A stretch of 63,842 nucleotides of DNA from Saprospiraceae bacterium (GCA_022841345.1 JALHRR010000029.1:1-63842); one strand, 5' to 3'. Positions 43,306-53,053 are shown, counted from the first letter of the stretch. Notes: generated from the letters alone by a model not told the origin. Numbers and translations are program-made.

Positions 43306-43845
43306 TCAATAAATTTTCATTTGAGCGTATTGCTCTTTCAACATTTGTCTGGCTCTGCTAAGTGTCGATCTGCTGGTTCCTACTGCGATCTGAAGCAATG
43401 AAGCACATTCTTCATGAGAGCAACCTTCAACTGCCACTAAATTAAATACTTCACGATATCCGTCCGGAAGTGCAATGATCAATTTCATGATATCATCGGT
43501 GTTCATTTTATTTAAGATCTGATCCAGATCCGGAATAGCATCAGAATATTCAATGGGGACAGTTTTGTCTTTTAGCCATGATTGATCCAGCCTTCGCGTT
43601 TTCAAGATCAGGCGGATGGCTATAGTTTTCATCCAGGTGTACAGCACTCCCTTTTCCGGATTATAAGCCTTAAGATCCCTGAAGATTTCAATAAAAACTT
43701 CCTGTAAAATATCTTCCGGGCTTAGTGACTTGGGTTGATATCTCTTGATCAGACTCAGCAATCTGGGTGCAAAGGAACCGACCAGCTCTGATTGAGCTGA
43801 TCGGTTACCTTTGATACACAAGATCACTAAATCTTTTTCTTCCAT
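43306..43845 (-). CDS. ECF-type RNA polymerase sigma factor
   Basis: Start chosen at 43845 (MEEKDLVILCIKGNRSAQSEL), 179 residues. The sigma-2 region includes YQPKSLSPEDILQEVFIEIFRDLKAYNPEKG and LYTWMKTIAIRL. The sigma-4 region has LPDGYREVFNLVAVEGCSHEECASLLQIAVGTSRSTLSRARQML, a helix-turn-helix for the -35 element. It directs transcription of an envelope regulon in most relatives. It lies 59 bp after the upstream lipoprotein gene and overlaps or abuts the next gene (41816-43294), forming a likely operon. Confidence 0.93.
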   Translation of the reverse strand: MEEKDLVILCIKGNRSAQSELVGSFAPRLLSLIKRYQPKSLSPEDILQEVFIEIFRDLKAYNPEKGVLYTWMKTIAIRLILKTRRLDQSWLKDKTVPIEYSDAIPDLDQILNKMNTDDIMKLIIALPDGYREVFNLVAVEGCSHEECASLLQIAVGTSRSTLSRARQMLKEQYAQMKIY

Positions 43846-43904
43846 TGTGTGAAATTGAAAAAGGCAGGACACCGGAGTGTCCCACCTATCATATTAACAA
43901 TTCT

Positions 43905-45656
43905 CTATTCTATTTCCACCCTGAATGAACCTGACACTTCAGTAGGGGATGTTGTTCCGTTCATAAAACTTCCACTAAAATTACCCCCAAGGAAGCCACC
44001 CACACCCCCATTCTCTGTAATTTCTACCTCTAGTTGACTACATGTTGCTGGGCCTTGGCACCCAACATTATACCAATCATCATTACTTATATCTCTAATT
44101 CGTGCTTGGAAAAAGTAAATTGGCAATGGTATATCGTTAAAATTTATCACATTTAAAATGAATATTGAACTATCTGCCGAATATCCTTGTAATGTTTCCT
44201 GACCCGCATAGACTTCATGAAAATTATAACTAAATCCATTAATTTCAACTTGAATAAATTCTTCCAAAACATCACATGCTTGTATTTGACCAAGATCAAG
44301 GGTACTTCCATCGTTTGGAATGTTGTAAGTAATAGTTTGACTTTGATTTAAATTTATCAGATCATAACCTTTTGCAGTAAGTGTGTTCTCCTGGCAAGTA
44401 GTCAGTACCGCCTGAAAACTACCGCCATTTTCGGGAGTGAGATAGAAGAGTTTATCACCCACTTTAATTCTGACATATGCCGGGGCACCGAGAGGATTTA
44501 TATCACAATCTACAAGTGACCCAGTGACCTCCTGCAGGTGGGCATCTGACTGGATGGTAATGGCGGGAAGCACAGTGTTGCTTGCGAAACTTCCAATGCT
44601 CTGGCTATGGATAACCGTATTACATTGAGAGAAGACTTCAAGCAATAAACCAGAATTAGCCGGTACAAAACCACTAAAGTTTCCTTCCTGATTCGTAACT
44701 GCATTTGCCATAGATCCCGGCGGGAATCCTGAGGCAGTTCCTGATTCAACAGTAAGTTTTACGACGGCACCCTGCACCGGATTTCCATCATTATCAGTAA
44801 TTGTTCCGGATAATAAGACAGTGACAAAAGGAATATCCACATTCCAGAAAGAAAAATGCGACACCTTTCCTACATATTTATTTCCTTGGAGAGTTGCTTT
44901 TCCTTCTTCTCTCCATTTACCGGAAGCATTGTCGAAATGCCAGAGTGGAATTTCTGAAGGTGCAGATGAAAGGTATTGACCTGAAAGAGGAATTGAAATT
45001 TCGGCTTCCTTACCAGCTGCAAGATTCAATTCAGCTCCTGCAGGGGATCTGAGCTCCACTCCAATCATACCGAAGGTGGCCAGGACAGACGCACTTCCAT
45101 CTGTTCTGACTGCAGTCAGATTACCGGGCATTCTAAGTTGCATTTCCTGGTCATTAGGATTCAGATAAGTAGCATAGACCTGAACAGGCCCGGAATATGG
45201 CTGACCGGATGAGGTGACGTATCCATTTTCAGGCAGTTTGACACTGGCTCCCTCAAACTCAACTACTCCACCCTGAGCAGAAGGAATGGTGGAATTTAAG
45301 GTTCTAAATGTCAATTCTGCAAATAATTGGGTTCCTCCTTTTGCGCTTGGTATGACCGTTTTAGTAATGGAAAAGAATCCATTGGCGCTAATATGTACGG
45401 GTACTCCATTTTGATCGCAGGGAGAAGGCAGAAGATAGAAATAACCATTGGAATCAGTTAATGTCTCCAGATTTCCTTTCTTTACCAATGCATTCATGAC
45501 TGGTCGATTATTCGAATCGTAAATCGCACCATGGATCGAAGTCTGAATAAATTTTACAGGATCCGTCGTGATCGTTGTATTGTCAAAATCCTTTCGGCAG
45601 GCACTCATCAGAAATGTCAGCGCCAGAAGGAATAGTAATATATACTTGTTAGTCAT
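43905..45656 (-). CDS. Lipoprotein with carboxypeptidase-regulatory-like domains
   Basis: Start chosen at 45656 (MTNKYILLFLLALTFLMSAC), 583 residues with lipidated Cys near residue 20. Several beta-sandwich modules of the CarboxypepD_reg type are recognisable from SIHGAIYDSNNRPVMNALVKKG (about 40-60) and LSGTITDNDGNPVQGAVVKL (about 280-300). A third, weaker one runs LQEVTGSLVDCDINPLGAPA. The C-terminal part ends in a Gly-rich loop (ENGGVGGFLGGNFSG). Probably an outer-membrane lipoprotein. Its position before the ECF sigma gene suggests a shared transcript. Confidence 0.85.
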   Translation of the reverse strand: MTNKYILLFLLALTFLMSACRKDFDNTTITTDPVKFIQTSIHGAIYDSNNRPVMNALVKKGNLETLTDSNGYFYLLPSPCDQNGVPVHISANGFFSITKTVIPSAKGGTQLFAELTFRTLNSTIPSAQGGVVEFEGASVKLPENGYVTSSGQPYSGPVQVYATYLNPNDQEMQLRMPGNLTAVRTDGSASVLATFGMIGVELRSPAGAELNLAAGKEAEISIPLSGQYLSSAPSEIPLWHFDNASGKWREEGKATLQGNKYVGKVSHFSFWNVDIPFVTVLLSGTITDNDGNPVQGAVVKLTVESGTASGFPPGSMANAVTNQEGNFSGFVPANSGLLLEVFSQCNTVIHSQSIGSFASNTVLPAITIQSDAHLQEVTGSLVDCDINPLGAPAYVRIKVGDKLFYLTPENGGSFQAVLTTCQENTLTAKGYDLINLNQSQTITYNIPNDGSTLDLGQIQACDVLEEFIQVEINGFSYNFHEVYAGQETLQGYSADSSIFILNVINFNDIPLPIYFFQARIRDISNDDWYNVGCQGPATCSQLEVEITENGGVGGFLGGNFSGSFMNGTTSPTEVSGSFRVEIE

Positions 45657-45785
45657 TTTTATTTGCGTTTGAATAAAGTAAATAGTTGTCAACAGGATCC
45701 TACTTTATCAATTGCCAAAATGTGGATGAAACGTTGCAGCGAGATGCAATTTAATGTGTTTTAATCGAAATTAGCTCGTGGGCGA

Positions 45786-45912
45786 GGTGATGTCTTGCTG
45801 CGCCTCCGGCTTGCAAGGTGATGTTTCTTCCTGGCTTCGCCACGAAGAAGTGATGTCTTTGTTCTATTTTCGGCTATGCCTCAATAGAACAACGGTGATG
45901 CGTTCGCGGAGC
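45786..45912 (+). repeat. Hairpin array punctuated by GGTGATGTC (locus A4)
   Basis: The same first three units as A2, in the same order. CTTGC..GCAAG around GCC-TCC-GGC (A2: CTTTC..GAAAG). TTCTTC..GAAGAA around GGC-TTC-GCC (A2: TTTTTCGT..ACGAAAAA). TTTGTTCTATT..AATAGAACAA around GGC-TAT-GCC (A2: same). Both arms change together in units 1 and 2. Confidence 0.9.
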
Positions 45913-46079
45913 TCACGGTTGAGTGGTGTGTTTGGAGTAAGGGGTTGTTGGAGTTTAGAGTATTTCCATTCTTCTGACTTGAACCGTCCCTTACTTCCCG
46001 GCTATTTCGCCAGAAGCCAGAGGTCAGGAGCCAGAAGCGGCTGTTTGGCTGTTCAATTGGTTGTTAATTTTCAACTTTC

Positions 46080-46098
46080 TACCCAAAGATTTAGGGAT
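46080..46098. repeat. Decayed copy of the 18-bp palindrome
   Basis: TACCCAAAGATTTAGGGA between TCAACTTTC and TCAACTC. Same architecture as 2144 and 37391 but with mismatches. Confidence 0.5.
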
Positions 46099-46367
46099 CA
46101 ACTCAATAAGGCAGTACACTTGCAGTTTGTGGCTTGTAGCTTGTAGCTTCGGCTGTTCGCAAAAAGCTAATGGCCAACAACTAATAGCCGGCTGTTTCAC
46201 ACTCCACACTCACAATGCATCCCGTGAGCTTGCGAACCACATCCCGCGCTGCAGTATGCAGCAAGCACACACGACGCGCAGCGGCACACACGATCTTTAC
46301 TCCAAATCCAAAGGCGCAGCCTACCTCAACCCGGCTGTTTGCCAGAAGCCAGAGCTAGAGGCTAGAG

Positions 46368-47033
46368 CTAGAGGCCTTTTTCTTTCAGCTTATCCTCTAT
46401 CTCTGAAAAATGTATCCCCTGAAATCCCGGAATGACAATATGAGCATTGCCAAGCACATCTTCTTCACCTATTCCGACACAGTACATTCCTGCATTTAAT
46501 GCAGCAGCGACTCCGGCTTGTGCATCCTCAAATACAATGCATTGATGCGGTTCCAGTCTCATTAATTCTGCTCCTTTGATAAAAACTTCCGGATCCGGTT
46601 TGGCTTTTTCTACCATATTTCCGTCAACGATGACATCAAAACTGGAGCTGAGATGAATCCTGTCCAGAATAGTCTGAGCATTTTTACTGGCTGAACCCAG
46701 TGCCACTCTCACATCTTTTCTTCTCAATTCTTCCAGAAAATCCAAAACTCCCGGAAGAATCTCAGACTCATCCATCTGCAGGATGTATTCCAGATACCAT
46801 TGATTTTTTTCAGTGGCTAATCTCAATTTTTCCTCATCACTGAGCACTACATTGCCCAATTGAAGGATAATATCCAAAGACCGCATCCGGCTGACGCCTT
46901 TTAATTGCTCATTATGCACTTCGCTAAAATCGAAGCTAAGTGAGTTGGCAAGGCGTTTCCAGGCCAGATAATGATACTTGGCGGTATCTACTATCACTCC
47001 ATCCAAATCAAAAATGCATCCCCGTATTTCCAT
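46368..47033 (-). CDS. pgmB: HAD-family beta-phosphoglucomutase
   Basis: 221 residues. GCIFDLDGVIVDTAKYHYLAW is the HAD motif I with catalytic DxD, followed by the cap domain with FSEVHNEQLKGVSRMRSLDIIL typical of beta-phosphoglucomutase. Then VALGSASKNAQTIL (motif II), KPDPEVFIKGAEL (Lys, motif III) and VFEDAQAGVAAALNAGM (motif IV). It interconverts beta-glucose 1-phosphate and glucose 6-phosphate in maltose/trehalose use. The last codons (GGC CTC TAG) merge with the intergenic patchwork, so its C terminus may have been remodelled by it. Alone on its strand. Confidence 0.92.
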   Translation of the reverse strand: MEIRGCIFDLDGVIVDTAKYHYLAWKRLANSLSFDFSEVHNEQLKGVSRMRSLDIILQLGNVVLSDEEKLRLATEKNQWYLEYILQMDESEILPGVLDFLEELRRKDVRVALGSASKNAQTILDRIHLSSSFDVIVDGNMVEKAKPDPEVFIKGAELMRLEPHQCIVFEDAQAGVAAALNAGMYCVGIGEEDVLGNAHIVIPGFQGIHFSEIEDKLKEKGL

Positions 47034-47118
47034 ATTTTCTGAAAGCTGTAGTATTTTGTGTCGTTTTTACGTTCTTGATGAAACGCGATCTTTTGATCGT
47101 CACAAAATTGACTAATTT

Positions 47119-47559
47119 ATGCGACTAGCCCTGTCTTTTATTATAAGCTTTTTCATTTTTAATGCAACTGAGAGCTTTGCTCAGAAAAAAATCACCTGGG
47201 AAGACCTGACGGATGTGGAGTTTAAGGAGAAATTTGTAAAAAGTGTGGACGCTTACTATTTATTCCCTGAATTTGGCCCTACCGTAAAAGCCATGAATGG
47301 AAAAGAAATCAGCATCGCCGGTTATATGCTCGTGATGGATCCCGGTGGTGACTTTTTTGTACTATCCAAAGGACCATTTGCTTCCTGCTTCTTCTGTGGA
47401 GCTGCGGGCCCGGAAACTATCATTGAAGTACAATTCAAAGATAAAAAGCATAAAAAGTACAAAATGGATGACAAAGTCGTCCTGAAAGGAAGGCTTAAAC
47501 TCAATACTGAAGACATTGAGCATTGCAATTATATTCTGGAAGACGCTTCGGAATTATAA
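47119..47559 (+). CDS. Small exported protein (DUF3299-like)
   Basis: 146 residues with signal peptide MRLALSFIISFFIFNATESFAQ. ITWEDLTDVEF and ISIAGYMLVMD are like the DUF3299 family, whose members often have a metal-binding-like cysteine pair; here ASCFFCGAAGPE. OB-fold-like strands follow (KMDDKVVLKGRLKLN). Exported. The family assignment rests on these motifs and is not certain; the function is unknown. Confidence 0.75.
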   Translation: MRLALSFIISFFIFNATESFAQKKITWEDLTDVEFKEKFVKSVDAYYLFPEFGPTVKAMNGKEISIAGYMLVMDPGGDFFVLSKGPFASCFFCGAAGPETIIEVQFKDKKHKKYKMDDKVVLKGRLKLNTEDIEHCNYILEDASEL

Positions 47560-47644
47560 TCAGCTGATTAGCTGCTTTTCAACTTTCCTGTACTCATTTT
47601 GGATTTAGAGTAAATTTCTGCGTAAAGTATTATTTAAATGCATA

Positions 47645-47677
47645 TTTTGCACAACTCGTGCAGAAGCTGTACTTTTG
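47645..47677 (+). promoter_or_regulatory. Sigma-A promoter of hppA
   Basis: TTTTG (47645-47649), 20-bp spacer, TACTTTTG (47670-47677). Both boxes match the consensus. About 70 bp before ATG 47748. Confidence 0.65.
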
Positions 47678-47747
47678 GGCGCCCTTGGAAAAAGGGGGTA
47701 CAATAATTTTATTTTTCAGGTTCATTCGAAGCACTAAATAATACTAT

Positions 47748-49994
47748 ATGGAATCAATGGTTTACTTTTTATGCCTGTTTGGCATTGTGGGTCTTGTGTA
47801 TATGTTTTTCCTCTCCAAGTGGGTCAACAAACAAGATGCCGGTGAAGACAAAATGAGAGAAATTGCCGGTCACATCAGAGATGGCGCTATGGCATTCTTA
47901 AAGGCAGAGTACAGAATTCTGGCCATTTTCGTAATCATTGCCGGTACAGCACTGGGCATTTTGTCCACTGTTGTCGAATCTACACACTGGTTCATTGTCA
48001 TAGCCTTTGTGATTGGAGCCATTTTTTCAGCTGTAGCTGGTTTTATAGGCATGCGTGTCGCGACAGCTGCCAACGTAAGAACCACACAAGCAGCGCGTAC
48101 CAGCCTTGCCAGAGCCCTGAAGGTTTCTTTCAACGGTGGGACTGTCATGGGTCTGGGTGTAGCCGGTCTGGCTGTATTCGGCATGGCATTATTATTCTCC
48201 ATTCTATTTTTCTGGTTCATGGGCGGTGAATGGACCATCGCAGGTAATGTAGATATGACCAGAGTATTGGAAACGCTTGCAGGTTTCTCACTGGGCGCAG
48301 AATCTATAGCATTGTTTGCACGTGTTGGTGGCGGTATTTATACCAAAGCTGCTGATGTAGGAGCTGACCTTGTGGGTAAAGTTGAAGCAGGCATCCCTGA
48401 AGATGATCCGCGTAACCCTGCTACTATTGCAGATAACGTAGGAGACAATGTAGGTGATGTAGCCGGTATGGGAGCTGACTTATTCGGTTCTTATGTGGCC
48501 ACTGTTTTAGCTTCCATGGTGCTGGGTAATTATGTAATCAAGGATATGGGTGGCAGCATTCAGGATCAGTTTGGAGGCATTGGACCCATATTATTGCCCA
48601 TCTTAATTGCCGGTCTTGGTATCGTATTTTCTATCATTGGATCCTGGTTTGTAAAGATCAATGATAATAATGCAACAGAATCCAAAGTACAATTTGTATT
48701 AAATCTGGGTAACTGGGTAGCCATAGCGCTGGTTGCTGTTTCATCCTATTTCATCATACACTGGATGCTTCCTGAAACAATGGGAATGCGTTTCTTCGGA
48801 CAAGCAGAACTGGAGTTGGTGACACCACTTCGTGTATTCCTGGCAGTACTGGTGGGTCTGTTTGTAGGGGGTACCATTTCTTATACGACTGAATACTATA
48901 CAGGATTGGGTAAAAAACCTGTAATGGATATCGTTCAGAAATCAGCTACCGGTGCTGCGACCAACATCATTGCAGGTCTCTCTACAGGTATGATTTCAAC
49001 TTTTTTCCCGGTTATTTTGTTTGCCGGAGCCATTTGGGGTGCGTATGAATTAGCAGGTTTCTATGGAGTAGCGATTGCAGCCTCAGGTATGATGGCCACT
49101 ACTGCGATGCAACTTGCGATCGATGCATTCGGACCTATTGCAGATAATGCAGGTGGTATTGCAGAAATGAGTGAATTGCCTAAAGAAGTAAGAAGTCGTA
49201 CAGACATTTTAGATTCAGTAGGTAATACCACTGCTGCTATTGGTAAAGGATTTGCAATTGCTTCTGCGGCTTTGACAGCATTGGCATTGTTTGCAGCGTA
49301 TGTGACTTTTACAGGGATTGATGGAATCAACATTTTCAAGGCGGATGTATTGGCAGCTTTATTTATAGGTGCCATGGTTCCGGTTGTTTTCTCTGCGCTT
49401 GCAATGAGCTCCGTAGGAAAAGCTGCTATGGAAATGGTGAAAGAAGTTCGCCGTCAATTCAGAGAAATTCCGGGCATTCTGGAAGGCACAGGCAAACCTG
49501 AATATTCCAAATGCGTTGAGATTTCTACTCAGGCAGCACTTAGAGAAATGTTGCTTCCTGGTTCAATGGCCATTTTCATTCCTATCATCGTAGGATTCAT
49601 TATGGGTCCAGAGGCATTGGGTTCATATATGGCGGGAGTAACTGTGTCCGGTGTAATGTGGGCGATATTCCAAAACAACGCAGGGGGTGCATGGGACAAT
49701 GCAAAGAAATCCTTCGAAGCAGGTGTGATGATTGATGGTAAAATGGAATACAAAGGTTCTGATGCGCACAAAGCTGCAGTTACCGGGGATACAGTAGGTG
49801 ATCCATTCAAAGACACTTCCGGTCCTTCTATGAATATCCTTATCAAATTGACCTGCCTTGTAGGTTTGACGATTGCTCCGATTCTGGGAGAAAGATTTGG
49901 TACCGGCACACACGGTCAGATCGACCCGGTCATCGAGCCTATCGAAAAACTGGAATTAGGACAAAAACAACAGGAAGATATTTATCAATTCTAA
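47748..49994 (+). CDS. hppA: Membrane-bound ion-translocating pyrophosphatase
   Basis: 748 residues, about 16 transmembrane helices. [20 protein letters not shown] and [20 protein letters not shown] are the pyrophosphate/Mg site motifs. The second motif region has [22 protein letters not shown] and the third [21 protein letters not shown]. The Ala in [10 protein letters not shown] marks the K+-dependent subgroup, where Na+ or H+ is pumped across the inner membrane on pyrophosphate hydrolysis. Which ion cannot be told from what I can see. A terminator follows. Confidence 0.97.
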   Translation: MESMVYFLCLFGIVGLVYMFFLSKWVNKQDAGEDKMREIAGHIRDGAMAFLKAEYRILAIFVIIAGTALGILSTVVESTHWFIVIAFVIGAIFSAVAGFIGMRVATAANVRTTQAARTSLARALKVSFNGGTVMGLGVAGLAVFGMALLFSILFFWFMGGEWTIAGNVDMTRVLETLAGFSLGAESIALFARVGGGIYTKAADVGADLVGKVEAGIPEDDPRNPATIADNVGDNVGDVAGMGADLFGSYVATVLASMVLGNYVIKDMGGSIQDQFGGIGPILLPILIAGLGIVFSIIGSWFVKINDNNATESKVQFVLNLGNWVAIALVAVSSYFIIHWMLPETMGMRFFGQAELELVTPLRVFLAVLVGLFVGGTISYTTEYYTGLGKKPVMDIVQKSATGAATNIIAGLSTGMISTFFPVILFAGAIWGAYELAGFYGVAIAASGMMATTAMQLAIDAFGPIADNAGGIAEMSELPKEVRSRTDILDSVGNTTAAIGKGFAIASAALTALALFAAYVTFTGIDGINIFKADVLAALFIGAMVPVVFSALAMSSVGKAAMEMVKEVRRQFREIPGILEGTGKPEYSKCVEISTQAALREMLLPGSMAIFIPIIVGFIMGPEALGSYMAGVTVSGVMWAIFQNNAGGAWDNAKKSFEAGVMIDGKMEYKGSDAHKAAVTGDTVGDPFKDTSGPSMNILIKLTCLVGLTIAPILGERFGTGTHGQIDPVIEPIEKLELGQKQQEDIYQF

Positions 49995-50022
49995 TATTGA
50001 TCCCAACAAATTATATTTCTTT

Positions 50023-50056
50023 AAGCCGTCGTGTTCATTCACGGCGGCTTTTTTTT
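50023..50056 (+). terminator. Rho-independent terminator of hppA
   Basis: Stem AAGCCGTCGTG / CACGGCGGCTT, loop TTCATT, followed by a T-tract. Confidence 0.92.
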
Positions 50057-50085
50057 GTTGTCTTACGGAGAATGGGAGTAGAGAG

Positions 50086-50600
50086 GGTGACGCCCCATCC
50101 CGGCTTCGCCGGGCGGGGTGACATCTTTTGCCTCCGGCAAAAGGTGACATCCTTTGCATCTGCGATGCCAATGGTGACGTCCCGGCTTGAGCGACATTTG
50201 TGGACTTAGATTCAGATTACAGCCACAATTTTGCCTTAGGCAAAATCAAGTGGCATATGTTCTAAACCTCCTCTCTACATGCGTCTAGTCATTTTGCCTT
50301 AGGCAAAATATGCTCCGAAACGTCACCCCCTTATATTTTTAAAGGCTGAGTCTTTAAAAATATAAGGAGGCGTCACCTTTTTATTGCGTAGCAATGAAAA
50401 GACGTCACCACGGCCAGGCGCAGCCGTGCCGTGGCGTCACCCGGCCCAGGCAACGCCTCCCCAGCAACTCCCCAGCCGTGCCGTGGCGTCACACTTCTTT
50501 GGCAACGCCTCCCCCGGATCACTGCAGCCGTGCCATGCCGTCACCCGTGACTGGCAACGCCTCCTCAGTATCCCCGCATCAGTGCTGGGGCGTCACAAGC
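50086..50600. repeat. Large hairpin array punctuated by GGTGACGTC / GGCGTCACC (locus A5)
   Basis: The left part reads on plus: GGTGACGCCCC with CCCGGC-TTC-GCCGGG; GGTGACATC with TTTTGCC-TCC-GGCAAAA; GGTGACATCC with a GCATC..GATGC hairpin. The middle has ATTTTGCCTTAGGCAAAAT twice (50228, 50291). The right part is inverted: a 16-bp stem CCTTATATTTTTAAAG..CTTTAAAAATATAAGG, GGCGTCACC, ATTGC-GTA-GCAAT, GTCACC and CACGGC..GCCGTG. It ends with three 52-bp tandem repeats (50449-50600). Confidence 0.88.
50449..50600 (+). repeat. Tandem repeat, three copies of about 52 bp
   Basis: Each copy begins GGCAACGCCTCC (50449, 50501, 50553) and ends in a GTCAC word. The middle parts diverge. Confidence 0.85.
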
Positions 50601-50842
50601 TCGTAAGGAACTCCCCAAAGTTTTATTGAACCACAATTATTAAATTTACGTTTCATTGCTTCAGAGTCGTTAACATTAGAACTATGCCGCCGGGATTAGA
50701 TCCGTCTAATTTGCCATTTGAGCGAATTAAAAACAATACTCGTATATAAAATAGAGTTTTGTAAGCCAGAAAATGATTTCAATCGTTATATTGGGACGCA
50801 TCTGCGGATTTGGAAAAGCATTTTATTTATGTATTTTAACAT

Positions 50843-52975
50843 ATGGACAAGAAGATGAAAATCAGATTTTTTTCAGTATTGAGTGTCTGCTTCGTGCTTT
50901 CACTATTTGTAGCTTTATATCCTGCTCAGGGAAAACAAATGCAAGGAGATGATCCCCATGCCAAAGAAGCATTGATCGTTAAAGGATTAATTAGCGCGCT
51001 GGAGCAACTCCATTATCAGCCCATTGTACTGGATGATGAAGTATCCAGAAAAGCATATAAAGCATATTTAGGAAGTCTCGATGGAGGAAAACGCTTCCTG
51101 ACCCTGGATGAAGTCAATCAGTTAAAAGTATATGAAACTTCAATCGACGAAGAGTTCAAAAACGGCACCTTTGAGTTTTTTAATTTATCTGTCAGACTGA
51201 TCGATAATGGAGTGGAACGTGCAAAAAATATTTTCCCTCAATTCCTGGACAAACCATTCGATTTCAATGAAAATGAATCCATTATCATCGATCCGGACAA
51301 AGTCGATTATCCTGCAAATGAAGAAGCATTAAAGAAATATTGGAAACAACTTCTGAAATATGAAGTGTTAACCAAGCTTCAGTCTAAAATCGAAGACCAG
51401 AAAAAAGATGGCTTTGAAGGCGAACAAAAATCAGTCAAAGTTTTGGAAGAGGAAACTCGTGCAGAAGTGAAAAAAACTTTTGATGATTGGTTCGAACGTC
51501 TGCAAAAACTTCGCAGAGCCGACAGGTTCAATGAATATGTAAATTCCGTTTCCGAATTGTTTGATCCGCACACTACCTATTTTGATCCTAAGGAAAAAGA
51601 AGATTTTGATATCGGTATGTCAGGAAGACTGGAAGGAATTGGCGCCAGACTTCAGAACGAAGGTGAATACACCAAAATAGAAAGCATCGTACCCGGTGGT
51701 CCGGCATGGAAACAGAAACAACTGGAAGTGGGAGACCTTATCATGAAAGTTTCTCAGGACAAAGTTGAATTTGTGGACATCAGAGGCATGAGAGTCGATG
51801 ATGTGGTTAAATATATCAGAGGTAAAAAAGGCACAAATGTCACACTTCAGGTCAAAAAAGCGGATGCTTCTATTCAGGAAATAACTATTGAAAGAGACGA
51901 AGTCATTTTGGATGAAAGTTTTGCAAGGTCCTCTATCCTTGAGCAAGCTGACGTCATCGACAATATCGGTTATATCAGATTACCAAAATTCTACGCCGAC
52001 TTTGAGCGTGAAAATGGTAACTCCTGCGCCAAAGATGTAGCCATTGAAATTGAAAAACTGAAGCGCCAGAATGTAAAAGGAATCATCCTCGATCTGCGCA
52101 GCAACGGCGGAGGCTCACTGAGGGATGTAGTAGATATGAGCGGATTATTCATCGAAGAAGGACCAATAGTTCAGGTAAAATCCAGAAATCAGGCTCCTCA
52201 GGTTTTGAGAGATGCTGATCCGCGTGTTCAGTACACAGGCCCTCTCATAGTTTTGGTTAATAATTTTAGTGCTTCTGCTTCTGAGATTCTTGCTGCTGCT
52301 TTGCAGGATTATGGGAGAGCGCTTATTGTAGGAAGTGCCTCTACATTCGGGAAAGGAACAGTCCAGCGATTTTACGATCTGGACAGACTTATCAGGGGGA
52401 ATCTGGAAATGAAACCGCTGGGAGAAGTCAAACTGACCATGCAGAAATTTTACAGAATTAATGGTGGCTCTACACAGTTGAAAGGTGTAGTTCCTGATGT
52501 AATTCTACCAGATAATCTGATGTATCTGAAATTAGGAGAAAGAGAATACGAGTATCCAATGGAATGGTCAGAAATTGCAGCGCTGAGTTACAATCAGAAA
52601 GCCTACCGCCTGAAAAACGTGCAAAATATCAAGCAAAGAAGCAATGAGAGAATTGCTCAGGATACAGTATTTCAAAAAATCGAGAAAAATGCCCTGAGGC
52701 TTAAAGAACAAAGAGATTTAGTTTCCATGCCGTTGAGTCTGAATGAATATGATACTTTTATAAAGGTAAAAGAAAAGCAGGCCAAGCAATTTGAAAACAT
52801 CATGAAAGACAATATTCCCGGCTTTAAAGTCAAAAACCTCGATGAAGATCTTGCATACATTCAGGTAGATTCATCCAGAATTGCCAGAAATGATGACTGG
52901 ATAAGCAATCTTAAAAAAGATGTCTATCTCAAAGAATCGCTGAATCTGTTGAGAGATATGATCAACTATAATTGA
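50843..52975 (+). CDS. prc: C-terminal processing (tail-specific) protease, S41 family
   Basis: 710 residues. The N-terminal signal anchor (IRFFSVLSVCFVLSLFVALYPAQG) indicates a periplasmic protein. A helical N-terminal region (about 60-230) precedes a PDZ domain (GRLEGIGARLQNEG ... VPGGPAWKQKQLEVGDLIMKV). The S41 core has IILDLRSNGGGSLRDVVDM, NNFSASASEILAAALQDYG (catalytic Ser) and GSASTFGKGTVQRF (catalytic Lys). A C-terminal domain as in Prc/Tsp follows. It degrades or trims periplasmic proteins from their C terminus. Monocistronic with its own terminator. Confidence 0.96.
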   Translation: MDKKMKIRFFSVLSVCFVLSLFVALYPAQGKQMQGDDPHAKEALIVKGLISALEQLHYQPIVLDDEVSRKAYKAYLGSLDGGKRFLTLDEVNQLKVYETSIDEEFKNGTFEFFNLSVRLIDNGVERAKNIFPQFLDKPFDFNENESIIIDPDKVDYPANEEALKKYWKQLLKYEVLTKLQSKIEDQKKDGFEGEQKSVKVLEEETRAEVKKTFDDWFERLQKLRRADRFNEYVNSVSELFDPHTTYFDPKEKEDFDIGMSGRLEGIGARLQNEGEYTKIESIVPGGPAWKQKQLEVGDLIMKVSQDKVEFVDIRGMRVDDVVKYIRGKKGTNVTLQVKKADASIQEITIERDEVILDESFARSSILEQADVIDNIGYIRLPKFYADFERENGNSCAKDVAIEIEKLKRQNVKGIILDLRSNGGGSLRDVVDMSGLFIEEGPIVQVKSRNQAPQVLRDADPRVQYTGPLIVLVNNFSASASEILAAALQDYGRALIVGSASTFGKGTVQRFYDLDRLIRGNLEMKPLGEVKLTMQKFYRINGGSTQLKGVVPDVILPDNLMYLKLGEREYEYPMEWSEIAALSYNQKAYRLKNVQNIKQRSNERIAQDTVFQKIEKNALRLKEQRDLVSMPLSLNEYDTFIKVKEKQAKQFENIMKDNIPGFKVKNLDEDLAYIQVDSSRIARNDDWISNLKKDVYLKESLNLLRDMINYN

Positions 52976-53007
52976 TCAGAAAGAAAACCCTGGAAATTCG
53001 CACATTT

Positions 53008-53039
53008 AGCCCGGAACGCAAGAACCGGGCTTTTTTTTA
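53008..53039 (+). terminator. Rho-independent terminator of the Prc gene
   Basis: Stem AGCCCGG / CCGGGCT, 10-base loop, followed by T7. Confidence 0.9.
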
Positions 53040-53053
53040 TTTGTTACTAAGCA

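Larger units (their letters stand above)
45657..46367. other. Intergenic region with hairpin array and GGCTGTT patchwork
   Basis: No gene supported; open frames here (for example at 45778) are translations of the hairpin array. Array at 45786-45912. The patchwork 46010-46367 has GGCTGTT at several sites, CAGAAGCCAGAGGT and GGCTAGAGCTAGAGGCC words, and a decayed palindrome (46080-46098). The patchwork ends exactly at the stop codon of the beta-phosphoglucomutase gene. Confidence 0.65.
49995..50842. other. Long intergenic region with the largest hairpin array
   Basis: No gene. Terminator 50023-50056, array 50086-50600 (separate entries), then about 240 bp before the Prc gene that should hold its promoter; no perfect TAnnTTTG box was found there. 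Confidence 0.6.

Noticed and set aside
45778-46146. Open frame translating the hairpin array (MGEVMSCCASGLQGDV...).
   Set aside because: Its sequence is the array itself read in one frame; the same words are in other frames at the other loci. No homologue or ribosome site is expected.
50449-50600. CRISPR array with 52-bp spacing.
   Set aside because: The copies diverge in the middle but have no conserved direct repeat of 24-37 bp. No cas gene is in the window.
50384-50629. Open frames over the GC-rich right part of the array (two frames).
   Set aside because: Palindromic, GC-rich repeat DNA is open in many frames; composition is not protein-like.
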